A stretch of DNA of 39,286 nt. Origin: Oscillospiraceae bacterium (GTDB lineage: Bacteria > Bacillota > Clostridia > Oscillospirales > Oscillospiraceae). The notes under the pieces are model-generated. The model did not search any database. It worked only from the letters and a program-made list of their open reading frames with translations, and was not told the DNA's origin. The translations under genes were made by a program, and so were the position numbers. The stretch spans positions 1-39,286 of the forward strand of contig JAFQFH010000023.1 of NCBI GenBank assembly GCA_017398685.1, read 5' to 3'. This document shows, in pieces, positions 6,037 to 13,479 of this stretch (position 1 is its first letter; every line of letters starts with the position of its first letter).

Positions 6037-8046
6037 TTACAGTATGGCAGAGCCGCCGGTGATTACCCAGGCTGCCATAGCCGCCACGGTGAAAGCGCCG
6101 GTGTACACATTGCCGGTGCGCCGGTAGATGTAGTTACAAATGAAGCTGAACACCAGAACCTGCGGCACAAAGACGATGAGAATGCTCATGAACGGCCCGC
6201 CGAAAGTGGAGGAGAACAGAAGGTCTGCGCCCGGGCCGATACCGGCAAAGAAGGGGATATACTCTATGAGCACTATCACCATGATGCCGCCCACCATCAG
6301 CAAAGCACCCCGCCACCAGCTGGCAAAGTAGCCTTTGAAGCCCTTTTTATACGTGGCCTCAGTTCTCATTCCGGCGAAAATCTTGCTGTTATTGAGAACA
6401 AAGAACAGGGCAAAGAAGGGGAAGTAAATAAAAAACTGAATAAAACGCTCAAGTGTGAAGGTCTTGAAGAAAGGCCATATGAAACGGAAGTCCAGCATGA
6501 AAAGGGCTTCGCATATTGCCACAAGCACATACATGAGAGCAAGCATGCAAAGAGACAGCAGCGCACCACGAATGCAAAGCAGCCAGTCGATACGCCCCGC
6601 AGTTTCCGGCCCTGCAAGCCCCAGACCGTGCCATGGAGCGGTACCGGCCTTCTTCGCCTTGCGTACCGAGGTCATGGTGGTCACGAGCATGATGATTATA
6701 AGCAGCAGATACCAGCAGAGGAAGCCGTCACCAATGGTCATGCGGAAAATGTTCTCAGGGAATGGGAAAAGTGCGTGACCCAACTGAGTCATGAAAGGAT
6801 AGGTACAGGCTGCAATAAGCATGGTGATAATGGCGTTTTTCCACCACTTTTTGCCCTTGATTATGCCCGCCTTGTCGGGCAGAGCAACGGCAGCCTTGCC
6901 AAAAAATCCGGTACTCAGCAGAATTTCCATGAAGGGCAGCATGGCGAATATGGCAAGGAGCATACAGGCAAATACGATCCACTCCTTGAGCATATAACGG
7001 GTGTCGGTATAATCAAGCTCCTTTTCAAAGCCTAGGCTCTCGTCAAACCAGCTCAGCGCCGCAGCCATGCCGTTTTTATCATGGGTTGTGAGGCGGTGAT
7101 TGGTTTTAAGAAGCTCCATGCGCCGGGCAGAGCCGTCGGAAAAGTCACCGAAGGTCTTGTTCCACGCGGCATCTGCGTTCTCAACACCCAGAAATTCTGC
7201 GCGCAGATCACTGTGGAGCACATCCTCAGTCAAAAAGGGCTTGTAGTCCCTGAAATAGCTGAATTCATCGTAGAGAGCCTGCAATAAAAGCACGTTGTTG
7301 AAGTAGATATTGTCGCTGTCATAGGCGTTTTCCCGGAAAAGCTCACCGCACTGCAATACGGTGGCCTTGGGTGTAATATCCACACCCTCGTCGTTCACAG
7401 CACCCGCATAGGCTGCCGCAACCGACCAGCTGGACCATGTGCCCATGGAGTGACCGCTCAATCCCATGCGGGAGGCATCCACAAAGGGCATGTCCGCCAG
7501 GGCGGCATAGGCCGCAATGCCGCCGCAGGAGCTGTCGGAGATGGAGTTCCCGGCGCTGTCCTTCACATAGCGCTCATCGAAGAAAGAGAGGTTGGAGAAG
7601 TTCATCAGAAGCCGGTAGCGCTTGGTGCTGCCCACTTCCACGAATGTGCCGTCCTCCACGCTGTCCTCACCGAAGTTCACTTTCACTCGCTGGTTTACAT
7701 AACCACGATTGAGCAAGCCGGCGGAGCTGCGTCCATGGCCGTACTCATCAAGGGACATGACAACCACGCCGCGTCTTGCCAGCTCTATGGAATAGGCGGC
7801 GCAGGTCTCACTGTCGTTCTGGTAGCCGTGGAGCAGCAGTACAGCAGGAGCGGGAGTGTCGGCGCTTGCATTGTCCGGCACGTAGAGTTTGTATGTGAGA
7901 TCACCCACATCCGTCTCTATCACGCCGAGAGAAACATCAATGCTGCCAAAGTCGGTCTGTATGGCGTTGGCCGAGGACATATACCCGAACAAAACCACCA
8001 GCGTTACAAGCAGTACAGACAATGGCCTCCTGATTTTTTTGATCAT
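6037..8046 (-). CDS. Alpha/beta hydrolase fused to C-terminal polytopic membrane domain
   Basis: A 669-residue protein from ATG 8046, which has GGAGGTGG upstream. It has an N-terminal signal or anchor segment (about 8-28) and an extracytoplasmic alpha/beta hydrolase domain (about 45-340). The hydrolase carries LLLHGY (oxyanion region), the nucleophile elbow GHSMG with S200, and candidate catalytic His at 317 or 322. From about 356 to the end there are roughly seven or eight hydrophobic segments. The fold implies an ester- or amide-hydrolysing enzyme facing the outside; the substrate is not identifiable. The membrane half is not a family I recognise. It is monocistronic, with its own promoter and terminator. 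Confidence 0.8.
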   Translation of the reverse strand: MIKKIRRPLSVLLVTLVVLFGYMSSANAIQTDFGSIDVSLGVIETDVGDLTYKLYVPDNASADTPAPAVLLLHGYQNDSETCAAYSIELARRGVVVMSLDEYGHGRSSAGLLNRGYVNQRVKVNFGEDSVEDGTFVEVGSTKRYRLLMNFSNLSFFDERYVKDSAGNSISDSSCGGIAAYAALADMPFVDASRMGLSGHSMGTWSSWSVAAAYAGAVNDEGVDITPKATVLQCGELFRENAYDSDNIYFNNVLLLQALYDEFSYFRDYKPFLTEDVLHSDLRAEFLGVENADAAWNKTFGDFSDGSARRMELLKTNHRLTTHDKNGMAAALSWFDESLGFEKELDYTDTRYMLKEWIVFACMLLAIFAMLPFMEILLSTGFFGKAAVALPDKAGIIKGKKWWKNAIITMLIAACTYPFMTQLGHALFPFPENIFRMTIGDGFLCWYLLLIIIMLVTTMTSVRKAKKAGTAPWHGLGLAGPETAGRIDWLLCIRGALLSLCMLALMYVLVAICEALFMLDFRFIWPFFKTFTLERFIQFFIYFPFFALFFVLNNSKIFAGMRTEATYKKGFKGYFASWWRGALLMVGGIMVIVLIEYIPFFAGIGPGADLLFSSTFGGPFMSILIVFVPQVLVFSFICNYIYRRTGNVYTGAFTVAAMAAWVITGGSAIL

Positions 8047-8075
8047 GCTTTCCACCTCCGTATTATTATGGAAAA

Positions 8076-8104
8076 AGTATACCATCGGTAAAGCTTAAAC
8101 ACAA
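8076..8104 (-). promoter_or_regulatory. Promoter of the alpha/beta hydrolase gene
   Basis: Minus strand: TTGTGT (8104-8099), a 17-bp spacer and TATACT (8081-8076), preceded by TGG as an extended -10. It lies about 30 bp before the ATG at 8046. Confidence 0.6.
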
Positions 8105-8154
8105 TTAAAGGAGTTTACAAATCAAAAAGCCATTTTTTGGTTATTATTTCAAAT

Positions 8155-8184
8155 TACAAAACACCCCGGACTGGTTGTCCGGGG
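8155..8184 (-). terminator. Terminator downstream of the solute-binding pseudogene
   Basis: Stem CCCCGGAC/GTCCGGGG (8164-8171/8177-8184) with loop TGGTT. On the minus strand it is followed by GTGTTTTG. It probably belonged to the gene now decayed at 8230-8631. Confidence 0.7.
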
Positions 8185-8229
8185 CACAGATAAAATTAAT
8201 CAAAAATATCCATAAGGTATCCATATCCC

Positions 8230-8631
8230 TCACTTTCCATGTGGGCATAGGGAATAAAACGAAGAGAGGCACTGTTTGGCGCTATTGTCCTCGTCAACGA
8301 TCATAGCGGTGGAGGGGATAAGGATAACGCTGTCTTCAGGATAGATGCACTCGATCTTGGAGCCATCTTCCTTGCGTGCCTTCAGGACGGACTCTTCAAG
8401 GATCATGATGACCTTGCATTCGCCGCTGTTGAGCTTCTCAAGTTCAACGGAGCCGGACTCGATCATAACGTCATTGTTGCCCAGAGCGGTCAGGTACTCA
8501 TAGCCGTAAACATCGGTCAGAGCAGCAACAGCTGCCATGGTGGTGCCGGAGGTGAGGGAGTTACCCATGGAGATCTTGCCTTCAACATCCTCGTTGGCGG
8601 CAAAGGCGGCGGGTGCAACGCCAAGCAGCAT
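8230..8631 (-). pseudogene. Decayed ABC-transporter solute-binding protein (iron/AfuA-like)
   Basis: The residual frame has 133 residues. It begins with the end of a signal peptide (MLLGVAPAAFAA) joined directly to an interior segment (from GNSLTSGTTMAAVAAL to VILIPSTAMIV). That segment resembles the middle of Fbp/AfuA-type extracellular solute-binding proteins, which are usually about 340-370 residues. The start of the signal peptide, the N-terminal lobe and the C-terminus are missing. In-frame codons continue upstream of the apparent ATG (CIL before MLL) without a good start or Shine-Dalgarno sequence. After the stop, another frame stays open (FIPYAHMESEGYGYLMDIFD to a stop near 8200), suggesting a deletion with frameshift. 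No permease or ATPase gene is nearby. It is almost certainly non-functional. Confidence 0.75.
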
Positions 8632-8731
8632 TAAAATACAAGAAAGTTCGGGTAAAATTAAATGAGGAAATGGGAAAAGGCATAAATCAGAGGCCGCGAA
8701 AAGAGCATACTGAAAGAGTATATTTGTTGTA

Positions 8732-8760
8732 TTGAAGTTTTTGTACGGATGGGGTATGCT
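8732..8760 (+). promoter_or_regulatory. Putative promoter of thpR
   Basis: TTGAAG (8732-8737), a 17-bp spacer and TATGCT (8755-8760), about 68 bp before the chosen start. The remaining leader shows nothing recognisable. Confidence 0.45.
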
Positions 8761-8828
8761 GTCAATGCGAGTATGCCGCCCTTGGGGTCGGTTTTGGCAG
8801 TGCTTATTCCGTGAGGCAGAACAGGCTT

Positions 8829-9338
8829 ATGAGACTTTTTGTTGCTATACCCTTGAAGGGGAAAATGGGAAAAACTGTGACAGGGGTGCAGGATGCTTTC
8901 CGCGCTCAGGGGGTCGGCGGTGCTTATGTTCCGGCGGAAAATCTCCATATTACTCTTGCTTTCATCGGCGAATACAGCGACCCGGACTTTGTCCTTGAGG
9001 TAATGGAGGGGCTGAGCTTTTCTGCCTTTGATGTAAGCATGGACAGGCTGGGCTGCTTTGATGATTTGTGGTGGACGGGCTTTTCTGACAGTGCCGCGCT
9101 TGAAAAGCTTGCCCGCGAGCTGCGCCATGCCCTTGCAAAAGCGGGCATTCCCTATGACAAAACAAAATTCAAGCCCCACGTAAGTTTTTTACGCAGGGCA
9201 AAGATGAGAGAGGGAAAACAGCTTGCTGTGAATTTCAAAGCTGCCGGGATGAAGGTTGACTGTATAAGCCTCATGCGCTCCGACAGGGGGAAAAACGGCA
9301 TGATATATACGGAGCTTGGCACTGTGTATGCGCTCTGA
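8829..9338 (+). CDS. thpR: RNA 2',3'-cyclic phosphodiesterase (2H superfamily)
   Basis: A 169-residue cytosolic enzyme of the LigT/ThpR family, which opens 2',3'-cyclic phosphates on RNA ends, for example on processed tRNA halves. Both signature motifs are present: HIT at residues 40-42 (NLHITLAF) and HVS at 117-119 (KPHVSF). The ATG at 8829 gives the family-typical N-terminus MRLFVAIPL; an upstream ATG (8811) adds six residues without better support. The ribosome binding site is weak. It sits between a pseudogene and tRNA-Ser with no operon partners. Confidence 0.9.
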   Translation: MRLFVAIPLKGKMGKTVTGVQDAFRAQGVGGAYVPAENLHITLAFIGEYSDPDFVLEVMEGLSFSAFDVSMDRLGCFDDLWWTGFSDSAALEKLARELRHALAKAGIPYDKTKFKPHVSFLRRAKMREGKQLAVNFKAAGMKVDCISLMRSDRGKNGMIYTELGTVYAL

Positions 9339-9351
9339 GGGCGTATTTTAT

Positions 9352-9380
9352 TTGACAGCAGAGAATAATTATGATATAAA
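9352..9380 (+). promoter_or_regulatory. Promoter of tRNA-Ser
   Basis: TTGACA (9352-9357), a 17-bp spacer and TATAAA (9375-9380), 19 bp before the tRNA 5' end. This is the same distance as at tRNA-Leu. Confidence 0.8.
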
Positions 9381-9399
9381 TATCAGGTCAATTCAATAC

Positions 9400-9488
9400 G
9401 GAGGGTTACCGAAGTGGTCATAACGGGGCGGTCTTGAAAACCGTTAGGGCGAAAGTCCACGCGGGTTCGAATCCTGCACCCTCCGCCA
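9400..9488 (+). tRNA. tRNA-Ser (anticodon UGA), CCA encoded
   Basis: The acceptor stem GGAGGGT (9400-9406) pairs with ACCCTCC (9478-9484), with discriminator G9485 and CCA 9486-9488. The anticodon stem GCGGT/ACCGT encloses loop CTTGAAA with anticodon TGA. The long class II variable arm and T-loop TTCGAAT are present. The total is 89 nt. It reads UCN serine codons. Confidence 0.97.
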
Positions 9489-9527
9489 AAATGAAAAGGG
9501 AGCCGTCAGGCTTCCTTTTCGTTTTGG
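9486..9527 (+). terminator. tRNA-Ser terminator overlapping the CCA end
   Basis: A 19-position stem, 9486-9504/9509-9527, with loop GTCA and a few wobble or mismatch positions. As at tRNA-Leu, the left arm starts with the tRNA's own CCA. Confidence 0.7.
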
Positions 9528-9589
9528 CGGAGTATGTAGGTAAGCAGAAGTCGCCTGCGCAGCAGTTCGGGCGACGGCGGCAGCGCCGC
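9516..9589. repeat. Direct repeat copy 1 (partner at 9756-9829)
   Basis: A 74-bp unit beginning TTTTCGTTTTGG, running through GTATGTAGGTAAGCAGAA and ending GCGACGGCGGCAGCGCCGC. Copy 2 lies exactly 240 bp downstream. The middle (9550-9565) differs between copies, while both ends are nearly identical. The right end contains the short dyad GCGGC-AGC-GCCGC. Confidence 0.85.
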
Positions 9590-9606
9590 CCAGTCCCCTG
9601 CGGGGA

Positions 9607-9629
9607 TTCGAATCCTGCACCCTCCGCCA
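9607..9629 (+). repeat. Duplicate of the tRNA-Ser 3' end
   Basis: A 23-bp exact copy of tRNA-Ser positions 9466-9488, from TTCGAATCC to the terminal CCA, 141 bp downstream of the original. Only the T-arm half and acceptor 3' strand are present, so it is not a functional tRNA. This is the configuration left by site-specific integration or excision at a tRNA 3' end, or by local recombination. Confidence 0.85.
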
Positions 9630-9633
9630 CGTC

Positions 9634-9697
9634 AAAACAACACCATAAGGTCATCAGTCGCCGCAAGCGACGCCGGAATGACCGATGGTGTTGTTTT
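9634..9697. repeat. Nested 64-bp hairpin element
   Basis: Three nested perfect stems: AAAACAACACCAT with its complement (9634-9646/9685-9697), GGTCAT/ATGACC (9649-9654/9678-9683) and GTCGC/GCGAC (9657-9661/9667-9671). It would fold as RNA on either strand. It may terminate transcripts, or be a small mobile hairpin. Confidence 0.75.
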
Positions 9698-9703
9698 TCC
9701 TTT

Positions 9704-9738
9704 CCAACTCAAAACCAATTCCTTGGGTTTTGAGTTGG
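9704..9738. repeat. 13-bp inverted repeat hairpin
   Basis: CCAACTCAAAACC (9704-9716) and its exact complement (9726-9738) around a nine-base loop. It is followed by T-rich sequence. It could act as a plus-strand terminator in the region between tRNA-Ser and the histidine kinase gene. Confidence 0.7.
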
Positions 9739-9755
9739 GTTATTTGATTTTGGAT

Positions 9756-9829
9756 TTTTCGTTTTGGGGGTGTATGTAGGTAAGCAGAATCATCCCGCAA
9801 GGCGGTTCGGGCGACGGCGGCAGCGCCGC
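9756..9829. repeat. Direct repeat copy 2 (partner at 9516-9589)
   Basis: Second copy of the 74-bp unit, offset by exactly 240 bp from copy 1. It ends seven bases before the histidine kinase stop codon. The 9489-9835 interval contains only these repeats and no gene. Confidence 0.85.
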
Positions 9830-9835
9830 TTGTTT

Positions 9836-11041
9836 TTACATCGGCAGCTTGACTTTGAATGTGTTCACGCCATTGACGCTCTCGGCCCATATTTTACCCT
9901 TGTGCTCCGTGACGATGCTCTCAGCGATGGGAAGTCCCAGCCCGTAGCTGCCACCGCCTCTGGTCTTATCCACCCGGTAAAAACGCTTGAAAATATTTTC
10001 AAGCTCCTCCGCAGAAAGGGAAGGGCCTTCATTTGCAACGGACAGCAGTGCATATCCGCCGTGCTTTTCAAGCTTCAGAAATACCGTGCTTCCGGGGGAA
10101 GAGTATTTTATGGCATTATCCAGCAAAATCTCCGGTACCTGTCTTAAATATTCCTCGCAGGCCTTCACGACAATGCCGCTTTCGATGCTGCTTTCCAGAG
10201 TAAGACCATTTTCAAAATACAGCGGCTCAAAAGGCAGCAGAACATCCGTGACCATTTCGCTCAGCTCAAGCTTGCCCATGTTCAGCTGTAAAGCGCCGTT
10301 ATCAGCTCTGGCAAGCTCCAGCAGATTTTCCACAAGCTGCCTCATATGCCTTGCCGTCGTGAGAACATTTTCGGAAAATCCGGCCTTTTCTTCGGGGGAG
10401 CATCCGGGGGAATTCAACAGCTCAGCGTTTGTAGTGATGACAGCCAGAGGCGTTTTCAGCTCGTGGGAGGCATCGGCCACAAACTGCCGCTGCTGTTCCC
10501 AGGCTCTGTCAACCGGCTTTACTATAAGTCGGGCTATAAACACACTTATCCCCCAGAAAACAGCCAGAGCAGCAAGACCAATTGGAAAAAACATACTCAA
10601 AAGCTTACTGATGGCCTCAAATTCCTGCCCGGCGTCCATGAAAACCACTCGTGTGCCTCCATTGGGCAGCTGCACCATGAGAAAGCGTAGTCTGGATTCA
10701 TATATGATGCCGTCCGGGCGCGCACTGTCGTGCACTGTATCCATCAGCTGCTGCAGCAAAGCGGTGTCTGAAAGATCAAAATACTCTACACCGCTGCGGC
10801 CTATTATTTTCCCTGTACGGTCTGCGGTCAGAACAAAGTGGGGAAACGGCAAAAACCCCCTGTGTCCGTCCGGACGGTCGGGCACAAAGGGTTCCATTGC
10901 AACAGAGCGCATTTGTTCTATGCTGCTGTCAATATAGCTTTGATGGGTGAAGTGCAGAATAAGCGCGAATATTAAAACCAGCATCACGGTGAAAATGGAC
11001 ATCATGATAGCTACAAATTTAATACGCAGCCTTTTAAGCAC
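9836..11041 (-). CDS. Sensor histidine kinase (HisKA/HATPase)
   Basis: A 401-residue inner-membrane sensor kinase. It has two membrane segments (about 8-30 and 150-172) flanking an extracytoplasmic sensor of about 115 residues, then the dimerisation helix with phospho-acceptor H193 (ASHELKTPLA). The ATPase domain has an N box around N309 (LLDNAIKYS) and a GGGSYGLGL G box near 365. No clear HAMP domain separates the second segment from the His box. The start is GTG at 11041, overlapping the response regulator TAG by one base. It presumably phosphorylates that regulator. The signal is unknown. Confidence 0.93.
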   Translation of the reverse strand: MLKRLRIKFVAIMMSIFTVMLVLIFALILHFTHQSYIDSSIEQMRSVAMEPFVPDRPDGHRGFLPFPHFVLTADRTGKIIGRSGVEYFDLSDTALLQQLMDTVHDSARPDGIIYESRLRFLMVQLPNGGTRVVFMDAGQEFEAISKLLSMFFPIGLAALAVFWGISVFIARLIVKPVDRAWEQQRQFVADASHELKTPLAVITTNAELLNSPGCSPEEKAGFSENVLTTARHMRQLVENLLELARADNGALQLNMGKLELSEMVTDVLLPFEPLYFENGLTLESSIESGIVVKACEEYLRQVPEILLDNAIKYSSPGSTVFLKLEKHGGYALLSVANEGPSLSAEELENIFKRFYRVDKTRGGGSYGLGLPIAESIVTEHKGKIWAESVNGVNTFKVKLPM

Positions 11042-11712
11042 TATTCATCTACCTCCAGATGATATCCAAGGCGTCTCAGCGCCACAATTTTCACGTTGGA
11101 ACCGATACTTGCAAGCTTTTTTCTCAGAAAGCCCACGTAGACCTCAACATGGTTGTCCACGGCGTTGGACTCAAAGCCCCATATACGGGACAGGATGATC
11201 TCCTTTGAGAGTACGCGGTCACCGGCCTGCAAAAGAAAGCGCATAACATCAAACTCTCTGGCAGAAAGCCTGACGGACTTTTCTCCGCAGATAAGCAGGC
11301 AGGACTCAAGATCAAGAGAAGTGTTGCCGAATTTAAGCTCATTTACCTGACCACCCTGACGGCGCAAAAGCGCATTGATGCAGGCAAGAAGCTCCCGTGA
11401 ATCACAGGGCTTGGTAAGATAATAGTCAGCACCGGCATTAAGCCCGGCTATTCTGTCCTCCAGAGATGAGCGGGCAGTAAGCATCAGTATAGGGGTTGAG
11501 CAGTGCTTGGAACGGACGCGGCGCGTAAGCTCATAACCGTCAATACCCGGTATCATTACATCAAGTATGAGAAGATCGTAAACGCCCAATTCAGCGTAGG
11601 CGCTGCCGGTTTCACCGTCGTCGACGACTTCTACATCAAAACCCTTGCCTTCGAGAAGTTTTTTCAGGGAAGCGGCAAGAAGCTTCTCATCTTCAACAAT
11701 CAGAATTTTCAC
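11041..11712 (-). CDS. OmpR-family response regulator
   Basis: A 223-residue DNA-binding response regulator. Its receiver domain has phospho-acceptor D51 (LILDVMIPG), the acidic pair in VEDE and K101 in YLTKP. A winged-helix effector domain follows (about 128-222, SAREFDVMRFLL to LRRLGYHL). The start chosen is GTG at 11712, giving MKILIVEDE, with GGAGG five bases upstream; ATG at 11724 (METAV-type extension) is possible. It is the first gene of the regulator-kinase operon. A direct repeat over its probable -35 region suggests autoregulation. Confidence 0.93.
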   Translation of the reverse strand: MKILIVEDEKLLAASLKKLLEGKGFDVEVVDDGETGSAYAELGVYDLLILDVMIPGIDGYELTRRVRSKHCSTPILMLTARSSLEDRIAGLNAGADYYLTKPCDSRELLACINALLRRQGGQVNELKFGNTSLDLESCLLICGEKSVRLSAREFDVMRFLLQAGDRVLSKEIILSRIWGFESNAVDNHVEVYVGFLRKKLASIGSNVKIVALRRLGYHLEVDE

Positions 11713-11738
11713 GGTAGCCTCCATAATGTCCTTACATC

Positions 11739-11770
11739 ATTATAATACAACTATACTCTGAACCTATACT
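11739..11770 (-). promoter_or_regulatory. Probable response-regulator promoter with 7-bp direct repeat
   Basis: A minus-strand -10 box TATAAT lies at 11744-11739. Where the -35 should be, there is no consensus box but a direct repeat of CTATACT on the plus strand (11751-11757 and 11764-11770, 13-bp period). This is the layout of an activator-dependent OmpR-family promoter. Confidence 0.45.
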
Positions 11771-11859
11771 GAAATAAATACAATTTTTTTAAATTTTTTT
11801 AAAAAAATCGCGTAACCAAGCGGCATGAGCGCGCAGACTCAAAAATGGACAAAAAAGCC

Positions 11860-11887
11860 TTGACTGAGAAATTATATGTAATATAAT
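11860..11887 (+). promoter_or_regulatory. Promoter of nagB
   Basis: TTGACT (11860-11865), a 16-bp spacer and the perfect -10 TATAAT (11882-11887), about 38 bp before the ATG. An A/T-rich tract near 11780-11810 could act as an UP element. Confidence 0.8.
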
Positions 11888-11924
11888 TACGAACAGGAAG
11901 AAATTTTTATTGGGAGGAAACAAT

Positions 11925-12656
11925 ATGAAGGTTATCATTTGCGAAAACTATGCCAGCGAGTGTGCTCAGGCCGCCGACGTCATTGAAAAGATAGTCAGAG
12001 AAAAACCCGACTGCACTTTGGGTCTGGCCACCGGCTCCAGCCCTGTGGGCATGTATCAGGAGCTTGCAAGACGCTGCCGTGAAGAGGGCCTTGATTTTTC
12101 CAAAGTCCACTCTGTCAATCTTGACGAGTATGTGGGGCTGAGCGGTGATCACGATCAGAGCTACAGATACTTTATGGACAGCAATCTTTTCAATCACATC
12201 AATATCGACAAGGCCAACACCTATGTTGCAAAGGGCGTGGGCGACATTGAGGAGAATATCCGCGAGTTCAACAGCGTTCTTGACAACAGCGTTATCGACG
12301 TTCAGGTTCTTGGCGTCGGTCCCGATGGCCACCTTGGCTTCAACGAGCCGGGCGAAGCTCTCTATGACGGTGCCCACAAGGAAGTTCTGGACGAGAGCAC
12401 CATTGATGCCAACGCCCGTTTCTTTGCCAGCCGTGACGATGTTCCCCGCTACGCTGTCACCATGGGCATGGGCAACATCATGCGCGCAAAGAAGCTGCTT
12501 TTGATAATCAGCGGCAACAAGCAGGACGCTGCCCGCCAGCTCCTCATTGATGACAAGATCACCACCGCCTGCCCCGCAACCTTCATGAAGCTGCATCAGG
12601 ATGCAGTTGTGTTCATAGAAAAGAAGCTGGCAGACGAGATTGGTTACAAGGGCTGA
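11925..12656 (+). CDS. nagB: Glucosamine-6-phosphate deaminase
   Basis: A 243-residue cytosolic enzyme converting glucosamine 6-phosphate to fructose 6-phosphate and ammonia, feeding amino sugars (mucin or peptidoglycan) into glycolysis. Family signatures are present: phosphate loop GLATGSSPVGMY (33-44), catalytic D67 in NLDEYVGL, and GVGPDGHLGFNEPG with D134, H136 and E141. The ATG at 11925 has GGGAGG seven bases upstream; a longer TTG frame is rejected. Length is normal. It is monocistronic here, with promoter and terminator and no nagA or PTS gene adjacent. Confidence 0.95.
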   Translation: MKVIICENYASECAQAADVIEKIVREKPDCTLGLATGSSPVGMYQELARRCREEGLDFSKVHSVNLDEYVGLSGDHDQSYRYFMDSNLFNHINIDKANTYVAKGVGDIEENIREFNSVLDNSVIDVQVLGVGPDGHLGFNEPGEALYDGAHKEVLDESTIDANARFFASRDDVPRYAVTMGMGNIMRAKKLLLIISGNKQDAARQLLIDDKITTACPATFMKLHQDAVVFIEKKLADEIGYKG

Positions 12657-12670
12657 TTCATACAAGACAA

Positions 12671-12706
12671 AAAATTCCGGTGCACAGCACCGGAATTTTT
12701 TTATTT
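12671..12706 (+). terminator. Terminator of nagB
   Basis: Stem 12671-12683/12687-12699 (AAAATTCCGGTGC and complement) with loop ACA, followed by a T-rich run. It can also serve the convergent gene ending at 12701. Confidence 0.9.
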
Positions 12707-13465
12707 TATCATATAGATATAGTATTCGCAGTCCTGACCTTCAATAGTCAGTTTCTTTTCAAAGCCGTATTCTGTAATATCCCCGGCTGTGGGAACAGAA
12801 GACATAAGCACCACAAAGCGGCATCCGCTGTCCGCAGCGGCCTTACCCACCATGTCCAGATCCATCTCACCATTTTCCGTAAGCATGAACTTCATCTCGC
12901 GGATATCCGGAATACGCAGGTACGGACTGTACTCCCTTGTCCAGAAAAACAGATCCTCCGGCATCATCACATAGGGATCCTGATAGTCATTGAGAATGAG
13001 CAGTGAATCGCAGACTTCCTTGGTGCCTTTGGGCATCTTTTCCGGGTTTTGCGCCAGTGTGTAGGACTGCCCGGTGTGGCTTCCGCCGGTATTGATGTAC
13101 AGCATGATTGCAGCAAGCACCAGAAGTGCAGCTTTTTTCCATTTTTTATCGAGAACGCCCCAAAAGCGGATCAGACAGTAGACAAAGAGCAGATCCATGG
13201 GCAAAGGCCAGTACATACGCACTATACGCTCAGGCACTTCGATATATTTATAGAGCAGGTGTATTATCACCGGATTGAAGAGGATAAAAATCAGCACCAG
13301 CGAGGGATACACCAGATATTTTCTCGCCCTGTCGTCCTCAGGGGCGGGACAGAGAAAAACATAGGCAAGGCAGATGAAAAAGGGGATAAAAAGCTTTCCG
13401 CCCAGTGTTGCAAGGGAGTATATTTCCAAAGTTTCGCCGATTATGATGTTGAGGCTTTCAAGCAT
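12701..13465 (-). CDS. Membrane protein of unknown function, partner of DUF6077-like gene
   Basis: A 254-residue protein. The N-terminal half (about 1-125) has roughly four membrane segments. The C-terminal half is soluble and mixed, and includes YVMMPEDLFFWTREYSPYLRIPD and a segment reading CRFVVLMSSVP (the first quoted only in part as key residues W, R, P). The C-terminal half resembles the soluble tail found at the end of large bacterial glycosyltransferase-like membrane proteins, but I do not recognise a specific family. It lies 14 bp after the upstream membrane gene, with GGGAGGG six bases before its ATG. The two may be parts of one polytopic system split into two genes. Confidence 0.65.
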   Translation of the reverse strand: MLESLNIIIGETLEIYSLATLGGKLFIPFFICLAYVFLCPAPEDDRARKYLVYPSLVLIFILFNPVIIHLLYKYIEVPERIVRMYWPLPMDLLFVYCLIRFWGVLDKKWKKAALLVLAAIMLYINTGGSHTGQSYTLAQNPEKMPKGTKEVCDSLLILNDYQDPYVMMPEDLFFWTREYSPYLRIPDIREMKFMLTENGEMDLDMVGKAAADSGCRFVVLMSSVPTAGDITEYGFEKKLTIEGQDCEYYIYMIK

Positions 13466-13479
13466 GGCTTACCCTCCCT

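Noticed and set aside
8658-9179. Minus-strand frame of 173 codons opposite thpR
   Set aside because: thpR has both HxT/HxS motifs in the correct spacing; the opposite frame has no recognisable features.
9418-9733. Short open frames over tRNA-Ser and its partial copy
   Set aside because: They contain the familiar GFEPA-type tRNA artefact; no ribosome binding site or real coding signature.
9516-9829. CRISPR-like array from the two 74-bp repeats
   Set aside because: Only two copies, with a long 166-bp non-spacer interval holding hairpins and a tRNA fragment; no cas genes.
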